Source of the DNA: JBDTMC01 sp039934475
Lineage (GTDB): Bacteria > Acidobacteriota > Terriglobia > Bryobacterales > Bryobacteraceae
Direction of reading: 5' to 3'
NCBI GenBank assembly: GCA_039934475.1
Contig: JBDTMC010000059.1
Location: 1-24,450 of the forward strand
DNA: 24,450 nucleotides
Both the position numbers and the translations under genes were made by a program. A model generated the notes under the pieces. That model ran no database searches and was not told where the DNA came from. It saw only the letters and a program-made list of their open reading frames with translations. Below, piece after piece: positions 7,205 through 12,955 of this stretch; position 1 is the first letter of the stretch, and every line of letters starts with the position of its first letter.

Positions 7205-7249
7205 CTACGAACTAGAAGGCCGCATGTTCGAATCATGCCGGGCGCACCA
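7205..7249 (+). repeat. Direct repeat, distal copy: orphan tRNA-Arg 3' half (candidate attachment site)
   Basis: Carries the anticodon loop, variable region, T arm, acceptor 3' strand and CCA of tRNA-Arg, without the 5' half. It cannot be a working tRNA. It is expected to be the original 3' end displaced by integration at the copy 2.6 kb upstream. Confidence 0.85.
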
Positions 7250-7293
7250 TCTTAAATTGTCCTTTACCTCTCACTTGGGGCTTCGAGCTTTCT

Positions 7294-8559
7294 TTACGAA
7301 AGCAGCGTCGTCTGATACGCCACTCCGGTATCGGTCAGGGCCAGCCGGGGCTTTAGGATTGCCGGCAGCAGTAGCGCGTTCATCGCCGCCTGCCACTGCT
7401 CGGGCGTCGCGGCGGAGGACGGGGGTGCTGGACATCCTGGCGTGTTCTGGTAGTCCAGGGCCGCGAAAAAGGTATTAGGAATGGACATCGACAAGTACTC
7501 GGCGCGCTTCCAGTGGGCGATCATTGTGAGGGTTTGCATAAACGCCTTGTCCAGCGGTGACCAGAAACTGAACAGGCTGCGTGCGTCGATAACTGTAGGA
7601 TCGATCTGACCCTGTTCGGAAACCCGGCTCTTGTCCATCCACTCCTCGTCCATGCCCACGGACTTCCCGGCCGCAATGGCTGCGTCCATCGCCGTGATGA
7701 TACGCTGCAGATTGTCGTCACTCCCCGCGTCGTTGATTGGGTGGACGTGAATGTCGATGATGTCCACGTTCGACATCTTCGTATACGCCGACACCAAAGT
7801 GGAGAAGGCACTCGTCCAGGTCCCCAGACCGATTGCCGTCCGGATCGTGCTGTGCAGGCCTGGGATGTTAGCCGCCTCCAGCGCGTCGCGAATCGAAGTC
7901 ACCAGCAACAGATTGCTGATCGTGAAGGCGTTTGACGACGGGTTTAGCTCGGGTCGTAGCGCTTTCAACCCTTCTGTATCGGGCTCCGACTCGTAGTTCA
8001 AGAAGTCGGGGGCAAGCAGTTGGGCCACCGCAACGGCATTGGCCGCCCGCCCCTGGATGTAGTCCTGGAAGCTGAGGCTGTTGTAATAGCTCACCAGGGA
8101 TTTATCGTTTTGGGAACCTCCCGAAGCCGGCGTAATCACCGACTGCACCACCACCTTCATCCCCCGCGATCGAAGCTCGCTCATCATCTGCCGATAAACC
8201 GACAGCCGCTGATTGAAGTTGTCCAGTGAGCCGAACACTTGCTGATAATACGGTTGGAACAATAGCGGGAAACCGATTTGGACCTTGACGACCTTCGCCC
8301 CCACCTGCTGCAGCGCATCCAAATAAGGCGCGACAAATTGCTGGAAGTAGTTTGGCTGAAGCAGCGAGTCACTGGAGTCCATGGGAACCAGTTCCACACC
8401 CGATACCAGCTTGGGGTTCTTCACCCCGTCCCACTGGGACGCGACCGAAGCGCCAAAAGTAAGCAGGCGCTGTTCGAGAAAATTGAACAGGTCCGCGAAT
8501 TCCAATGGAACGTTGAGTGACGGAGTAATATTCTCTAACACCGTAGTTGTCGCCGACAT
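7294..8559 (-). CDS. Glycoside-hydrolase-like TIM-barrel protein
   Basis: A protein of 421 residues from ATG 8559, supported by GGAGG about 7 nt upstream. It has alternating helix/strand units typical of a glycosidase barrel: residues 79-98 (YLDALQQVGAKVVKVQIGFP), 121-142 (YRQMMSELRSRGMKVVVQSV), 185-197 with LNYESEPDTEG, 264-276 with VDIIDIHVHPIND, and 300-310 with VGMDEEWMDKS. Glu190/192 at the end of one strand and Glu305/306 on a later strand could be acid/base and nucleophile; this is inference from the barrel order, and no exact GH family is recognised. No signal peptide is seen, so it may act in the cytoplasm. The insertion sequence lies about 120 bp upstream of its start and may have replaced its promoter. 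Confidence 0.6.
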   Translation of the reverse strand: MSATTTVLENITPSLNVPLEFADLFNFLEQRLLTFGASVASQWDGVKNPKLVSGVELVPMDSSDSLLQPNYFQQFVAPYLDALQQVGAKVVKVQIGFPLLFQPYYQQVFGSLDNFNQRLSVYRQMMSELRSRGMKVVVQSVITPASGGSQNDKSLVSYYNSLSFQDYIQGRAANAVAVAQLLAPDFLNYESEPDTEGLKALRPELNPSSNAFTISNLLLVTSIRDALEAANIPGLHSTIRTAIGLGTWTSAFSTLVSAYTKMSNVDIIDIHVHPINDAGSDDNLQRIITAMDAAIAAGKSVGMDEEWMDKSRVSEQGQIDPTVIDARSLFSFWSPLDKAFMQTLTMIAHWKRAEYLSMSIPNTFFAALDYQNTPGCPAPPSSAATPEQWQAAMNALLLPAILKPRLALTDTGVAYQTTLLS

Positions 8560-8678
8560 AGTTTTTCCTCCAAAGAATCAAGGCTTCTACGTTCAGGCCC
8601 GAACACCGTCGATTGACTGTGGCCTGGCTCTCGCTGAGGTAGTGTTTTTCAGCAGCTCTGCCGTTTCATCCTCACTGA

Positions 8679-8702
8679 CTAATTACTTTCCGGCGCAAAA
8701 TT
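8679..8702 (+). repeat. Terminal inverted repeat, left
   Basis: Begins CTAATTACTTTCCGGCGC and ends in AAAATT. All 24 bases are complementary to 10823-10846. It lies 171 bp beyond the transposase stop. Confidence 0.9.
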
Positions 8703-8872
8703 CAGATTCTGGGTTTGAGCAGGCCGGGACTGGGCGAATTTCACGATAGAGGTTGAACTGTAGCAGGGCCGAAAGGCTGGAGGGTTTTGGGATTTGGGGA
8801 GGTGTTGATAAAACAGGATGGTGGGGCCAGCAAGAGGAGTTTCCGGTTTGTTTGGGTAGGAGATGCCGACGA

Positions 8873-10270
8873 TCAGCACTTGGCCGAGAGGTGAAGGCCG
8901 ATGTTCACTACATTGTCAGCGAGAACGCCGAGACCGACCCAGCGTTTCATACCCGCGGTTCCTTTGTAGCGGGAGCGGTTCAACCCATGCCGCCTCTTCA
9001 GAACACTGATGCGGCCTTCACATCCGGTGCGCCATTTCTGCGCCTTCTTGAACCAACGCTTTTTCTGTTCTTGTCTGCGCTTCTCGCTTTTGGTGGATCG
9101 GCTGGGGACCGACACTCGCTTCACGCCCAGTTCTTTGGCCCTGCTCTCATTGGCGGCGGAGAAGAAACCGGCATCGGCAGCCACCAACTGCGGAGCGCAG
9201 CCGAAGACTTCCTGGTGCTTCTCGATGGAGGGTGTCAACAGATCCGAATCGCTGGGACGCTGGTCGAACACTTCGTAGTGCGTGACGATCTGATTCTCGG
9301 CTTCCTGGATCTTGACCATCTTGCCGAATTCGGTCGGCTTGCTCGCCTTGCCCTTACGAATCACTTCCGTGTCGGGTTCAAACATGCTGAGGATCTTGTT
9401 TTTCACTCGTGTGTCGCCGCCGATCACTCGTTCCCGTGCTTGCCTTATGACCTGCTCCAGGCGCGGAATCATCTCGTCCAACTGCCGTTTGGCTTTCTGC
9501 AATGCCGCCTGTGTGCCCTGCTTGCCTTTGCCGGAGATCTCACCGCAGAACCGCTTTGCTTGCCCGACCACTCGGCTCGTAGTGTCCAGTAGTTTGCGGT
9601 AGGCCGCTTTGATCTTCTCCTGACCTCGCTCACTCTTGTCCCGACTGGCGAGCGCGATCTCCAGAATCCGCCGCTTCACGCTCCGCGTGCGATCCCGTAA
9701 CTGAGTCCCCACTTCACCTGCCATCGCGGCAACTTCCTTCATCACCCGTGTCAGGACTCGGACGCCGTCGTTCATCAGAGTGCTGTCGGTCGGATAGTGG
9801 ATGTTGGTCTCCACCACGGTCGTGTCCACCCGCATCTTGCGGCCCGTGACCACCTGTTTGTCACGGGCAATGGCCACCATGCGCTGATGCAGCTTCTCGA
9901 CCACCTCCGGGCCAAGTTGCCGGCCCAATCGTCCCATGGTCTTGTCATCCGGCACCTTCCCTCCGCCGACACTTGTGAACTGACGATAAACCAGGTTGGC
10001 ACGCACTTCGCGCGTTACGTCTTCGTAGCTCCAACCGCGCAAATGTTTCAGCAAGAGCATGCGCAGAATGACTTCGGCGGGTGTTGCCGGACGGCCTCGC
10101 GTTTTGCTTTTCTTGCAACGCTTGCTCAACTCCTGCTGGATGATCTCCAGCAACTGGTCGTCCTGCAAGGCCTCATGGGCATGCTGCATCCAGGGCTCCC
10201 AGAGATCGCCGACTTCCTCGGCGATCAGGCCGTCAGCGAAGTTCTGCTGAAGGCGGCGAGTGGTGATCAC
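8873..10270 (-). CDS. DDE transposase (ISNCY-like, family assignment tentative)
   Basis: A protein of 465 residues that cuts and joins the ends of the insertion sequence. It starts at GTG 10270, overlapping the stop of the partner gene (GTGA), so the two are translationally coupled. An N-terminal helical region (about 62-130) contains LRMLLLKHLRGWSYEDVTRE and FTSVGGGKVPDDKTMGRLGR, as in IS5/ISNCY-type transposases. The catalytic triad candidates are Asp149 (KMRVDTTVVETN), Asp366 (LVAADAGFFS) and Glu418 (RTGCEGRISVLKRRHGLNRS). A long helical, basic insertion (about 175-285) separates the first two acids. No frameshift or stop is visible, so it is probably functional. The DDE class is firm; the exact IS family is not. 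Confidence 0.9.
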   Translation of the reverse strand: MITTRRLQQNFADGLIAEEVGDLWEPWMQHAHEALQDDQLLEIIQQELSKRCKKSKTRGRPATPAEVILRMLLLKHLRGWSYEDVTREVRANLVYRQFTSVGGGKVPDDKTMGRLGRQLGPEVVEKLHQRMVAIARDKQVVTGRKMRVDTTVVETNIHYPTDSTLMNDGVRVLTRVMKEVAAMAGEVGTQLRDRTRSVKRRILEIALASRDKSERGQEKIKAAYRKLLDTTSRVVGQAKRFCGEISGKGKQGTQAALQKAKRQLDEMIPRLEQVIRQARERVIGGDTRVKNKILSMFEPDTEVIRKGKASKPTEFGKMVKIQEAENQIVTHYEVFDQRPSDSDLLTPSIEKHQEVFGCAPQLVAADAGFFSAANESRAKELGVKRVSVPSRSTKSEKRRQEQKKRWFKKAQKWRTGCEGRISVLKRRHGLNRSRYKGTAGMKRWVGLGVLADNVVNIGLHLSAKC

Positions 10271-10617
10271 GACTCACGCTCCTTCTGCCGTGCTTCGGCG
10301 CGATCGAGAAGGAGCAGTTGCTGGTTGAGTTCACACACGCTCTCCAGGATCTCGCGAACACGCTGGAGGTTCGCCAGCTGGCGGCGAACGTGGGGGACGT
10401 GATCGGGGTGGACGGTGAGCTGGCGAGTCTTGGCACCCGGATAGTTGACGTTGAGGACGAACTGAAGATGGCCTTCTCCGGAGGCACAGGTGGCGCACGA
10501 GATAGAGGAAGGGTGAAAGGTGTGACGCTCGAGCAAGGAGCCGCGGAGTAGATCCTCAAGCGGGGGGAGTTGGCTGAGGAGTTTCCGTTTGGAGATGGCT
10601 ACTTGCTTGCGAGTCAT
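10267..10617 (-). CDS. Small IS partner protein, DUF6788-like
   Basis: A protein of 116 residues. It carries the order LPPLEDLLRGSLLERHTFHP, a C-x-x-C motif (SCATCASGEGH), YPGAKTRQLTVHPDHVPHVR, and a helical end with RVREILESVCELNQQLLLLD. This matches the layout of DUF6788 proteins that travel next to transposases: LxxLLxGSL, a Cys-x-x-Cys zinc-like knuckle, then a strand and helices. Role unknown; an accessory in end recognition or transposase regulation is plausible. Its last codon overlaps the transposase GTG start, and both sit inside the same inverted repeats. There is no ribosome site before ATG 10617, consistent with a very short leader. Confidence 0.7.
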   Translation of the reverse strand: MTRKQVAISKRKLLSQLPPLEDLLRGSLLERHTFHPSSISCATCASGEGHLQFVLNVNYPGAKTRQLTVHPDHVPHVRRQLANLQRVREILESVCELNQQLLLLDRAEARQKERES

Positions 10618-10625
10618 CTATACAG

Positions 10626-10654
10626 ATGCTACACAACAATGGCAAACTTTTCAA
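10626..10654 (-). promoter_or_regulatory. Promoter of the insertion sequence operon
   Basis: Read leftward: -35 TTGAAA (10654-10649), 17-nt spacer, -10 TAGCAT (10631-10626). Only 8 nt separate the -10 box from the ATG at 10617, so the transcript would be nearly leaderless, which matches the missing ribosome site. Confidence 0.5.
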
Positions 10655-10822
10655 GACATTTTTTGTAAAAAATTGTTCTGGTGGTTCTTGCCTGTTCTGG
10701 AAACGATTTCTCAAGTCGTCCTGGCTCCGGCCCCTATCAGTTCTCGTGGGCATGGATGTGATCTGTACGATCCTGCATCAACACGGACAAGGGCGCTATG
10801 AAACCACGGGGCTTATCCCATC

Positions 10823-10846
10823 AATTTTGCGCCGGAAAGTAATTAG
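10823..10846 (-). repeat. Terminal inverted repeat, right
   Basis: Reverse complement of 8679-8702 without mismatch. Lies about 206 bp upstream of the first IS gene start; the sequence between carries the IS promoter. Confidence 0.9.
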
Positions 10847-11027
10847 GGGAAGCCGGCAGCGCACGTTGCGAGGCCCTTCAGCCTCGTCCCTCCTTGCCGA
10901 ATCGTCTTGAGAGGCCTTTGTAGACTGGGTGGATCGCCGGCGGTCGAGAGTGGCAAGAGTGAAGCAATAGGCGTAGCATCCAAGCAGGGGCGATTCGAAA
11001 AGCCTTTGGACCACGAGTCAGAGTAAA

Positions 11028-12842
11028 ATGAGAGATTGCAACCTGTTAGTCGTCAAAATCCTTCGCGAGATCGCGGCAACACTGCTATTGTGTTCCGTCT
11101 CACTTTTAGCTGCCGACCAGGCGTCACCCATCGAATACTACCGGGTGGCAAAAGGATTTGTTCCGGAAGCCAGGAATTCGTACGGCTGGGCCAAGGGAAG
11201 CGGCTTCGCGGCGGACAATCCGTGGGGGCAATACACCGCGTTCCTGATGTTGACTAACGCCCGGGGGCAACGTACCTGGCGCATCGAGCATTACCTTCCG
11301 TGGACTCCTGGGCCATACGTATCCATACCAGACCCGGACACTTCCCAAGGATCGACGATGTACCTGCTGGAAGGCTCCAGCCGGGCCCTGCTGATCGACA
11401 CCGCCAATCCGGCCAAAGCTATTGACGGTGTGAACGACCTGAAGACAGTAGCGCGCTATTTGTTGAGTCACCAGAACGACGGCCAGCCGAAAGCCCAGCC
11501 CCTTGATTTCGTGGTTGCGATTACACACAATCATCCCGACCACATCGGCGAGAACGGCCGAATGTCGGATCGAACCATCTACTACCCCGACTTGGACTGG
11601 CCGGCACAAGCCCCGGCGAACTACGTTCCCATCCGGGAAGGCGGCGGCCTGACCAACCATGGCAACGGGACTGCCGTTAGTCAGATTGACTTGGGCAACC
11701 GGCTGATCACCGCGGTCGCAATTCCGCCCCACTCAGCAGGCTCAACCGCGTATTTGGACGCGATGAACGGACTTTTCATGACCGGCGATGCCATTGGTTC
11801 GGCGTGGCCCTATGTCCAAATGGGGCCGCTCTCGCGTTATGACCAGAGCATTCACCATGTGGAGGAGGTGACACGTCCCTACGCCGACCTGGCAGTCCTT
11901 CCCGCGCACTTCTACCAGACCACGGCGTGGGCACGCGGACGTGCACCAGTCAACGGCCGGCCGCCTGACCGCCAGTACATTACAGACATGGCTACCCTCG
12001 TCGACAGTGTCCTCGCCGGGACCATCATGGGGGAACCGTTCTTCGCCGGCCCGGAAGCGTATTGGGCAAGAAAAGACTCCGCCCAGATCGTCTACTCGCT
12101 GTCCACCCTCTACCGGCCCGGCGAAAACGGAGAACCCTATCACTCGGTTCGCATCCCTGGCAACTTCAAACGCGAGACGGGTGTCGCCTCCTTCGACACG
12201 AGGATCGACGCTGTTTCCAAAATTCAATCCGATTTCCATCTGATCCGGGAAAGCTCCGGCGAAACCCTTTTCCTCCTCCACGGCTCGACGTCCGCGCTAT
12301 TGATCGGAACCGGCGGCGGTGGGCCGGGACTCGCCGCGTTCGTCCGTTCCCTAATCGGTGATCTACCACTCGATGTAGCCATTCTCGATCGGGACGCGCG
12401 CCAGGGGGGTGGCCTCGTGCAACTCCGTCCCCGCCACCTCTACGTCGCGGCGTCGAACGTCCTTAACGGCGTGCCGGCGACAGTGCTTCGTGACCAGGCA
12501 ACCCTGGATCTGGGCCTCAATTCTGCCGGCCAGCCGCTGATTTTGGAAGCCGCTGCGTTCCAGTCCGATGGGGTGGCGAATCTGAGCCTGCTCAACGTTG
12601 GCGACCGCGTGCTCTTTGCAGGCAACGCCTTCGAGAGGCAGGTTGCCCCGCCCAGAATGGGGATGCCGCGCAGCAAACCGGAGGAGGATCAGTCGGCCCG
12701 TTCGGCCTGGATGGCAGCGGTCAGCGGCCGGTTTGACCTCGTCTATCTGGCTTCGAACCCTCGGTGGTACAGCACTCCCAAGGATCTGGAAGAATGGCTA
12801 ACCACGCGGGCGAAAGTATCGACGGGCGCAGGGCGGCGGTGA
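11028..12842 (+). CDS. Secreted metallo-beta-lactamase-fold hydrolase with a degenerate second domain
   Basis: A protein of 604 residues. The N-terminal hydrophobic segment (VVKILREIAATLLLCSVSLL then AADQ) is a signal peptide. The first MBL domain (about 105-300) has all metal ligands: His167, His169, Asp171 and His172 in THNHPDHIG, His235 in IPPHSAGST, Asp254 in FMTGDAIG and His294 in LPAHFYQ. It should be a dinuclear zinc hydrolase; the substrate is unknown. Residues from about 400 repeat the scheme (ETLFLLHGSTSALLIGTGGG, LDVAILDRDARQGGG, LLNVGDRVLFAGNAFERQ), but the HxHxDH block is replaced by LDRDARQGG, so the second copy cannot bind metal the same way. A terminator-like hairpin follows before the kinase gene. 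MBL fold certain; domain duplication is my reading. Confidence 0.85.
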   Translation: MRDCNLLVVKILREIAATLLLCSVSLLAADQASPIEYYRVAKGFVPEARNSYGWAKGSGFAADNPWGQYTAFLMLTNARGQRTWRIEHYLPWTPGPYVSIPDPDTSQGSTMYLLEGSSRALLIDTANPAKAIDGVNDLKTVARYLLSHQNDGQPKAQPLDFVVAITHNHPDHIGENGRMSDRTIYYPDLDWPAQAPANYVPIREGGGLTNHGNGTAVSQIDLGNRLITAVAIPPHSAGSTAYLDAMNGLFMTGDAIGSAWPYVQMGPLSRYDQSIHHVEEVTRPYADLAVLPAHFYQTTAWARGRAPVNGRPPDRQYITDMATLVDSVLAGTIMGEPFFAGPEAYWARKDSAQIVYSLSTLYRPGENGEPYHSVRIPGNFKRETGVASFDTRIDAVSKIQSDFHLIRESSGETLFLLHGSTSALLIGTGGGGPGLAAFVRSLIGDLPLDVAILDRDARQGGGLVQLRPRHLYVAASNVLNGVPATVLRDQATLDLGLNSAGQPLILEAAAFQSDGVANLSLLNVGDRVLFAGNAFERQVAPPRMGMPRSKPEEDQSARSAWMAAVSGRFDLVYLASNPRWYSTPKDLEEWLTTRAKVSTGAGRR

Positions 12843-12869
12843 TTCGTGGTAAAGTCTCCTATTCGCGAC

Positions 12870-12928
12870 AAAACCCGGCCGCCCACGGCGGGCATTCCTT
12901 GCGATAGCAATCACCTTTCCGGGTTTTT
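12870..12928 (+). terminator. Terminator-like hairpin between MBL gene and histidine kinase gene
   Basis: AAAACCCGG at 12870-12878 pairs with CCGGGTTTT at 12919-12927, followed by TTTCC-type sequence with five T in a row. The 40-nt loop holds a further small GCCG/CGGC hairpin. The stem is good but the loop is long, so efficiency is uncertain. Confidence 0.45.
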
Positions 12929-12955
12929 CCGCTCTAAATAGGACAAAATAGAGTT

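Larger units (their letters stand above)
4611..7249. mobile_element. Decayed integrative element bounded by tRNA-Arg 3'-end repeats
   Basis: A segment of about 2.6 kb lies between an intact tRNA-Arg gene and a displaced copy of its 3' end, starting exactly at the anticodon loop. This is the geometry left by tyrosine-recombinase elements that integrate in tRNA genes. Inside are an ISL3-type transposase fragment, a phage tail-like pseudogene and two or three ORFs without recognised family. No integrase, excisionase or replication gene is visible, so the element is either a deletion remnant or was mobilised in trans. Boundaries come from the repeats; the mobile origin is inference. Confidence 0.65.
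8679..10846 (-). mobile_element. Complete insertion sequence with 24-bp terminal inverted repeats
   Basis: About 2.15 kb. It carries a DDE transposase and a small partner gene in an overlapping pair, both read leftward, between perfect inverted repeats at 8679-8702 and 10823-10846. The outer part of the repeats is TAATTA, itself a palindrome present at both ends. The true ends may therefore be at CTTTCCGGCGC (8686 and 10839) with TAATTA or AATT as the target duplication. All parts look intact, so the copy may still be active. Confidence 0.85.

Noticed and set aside
7018..7236. 72-codon minus-strand frame considered as an integrase remnant
   Set aside because: No R-H-R-Y recombinase motif is visible, and its start lies inside the orphan tRNA half.
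7224..7478. 84-codon frame starting MFESCRAH
   Set aside because: Same artefact from the orphan tRNA half, running antisense into the glycosidase-like gene.
8753..9592. 279-codon plus-strand frame
   Set aside because: Antisense shadow of the transposase, which has clear DDE motifs on the other strand.
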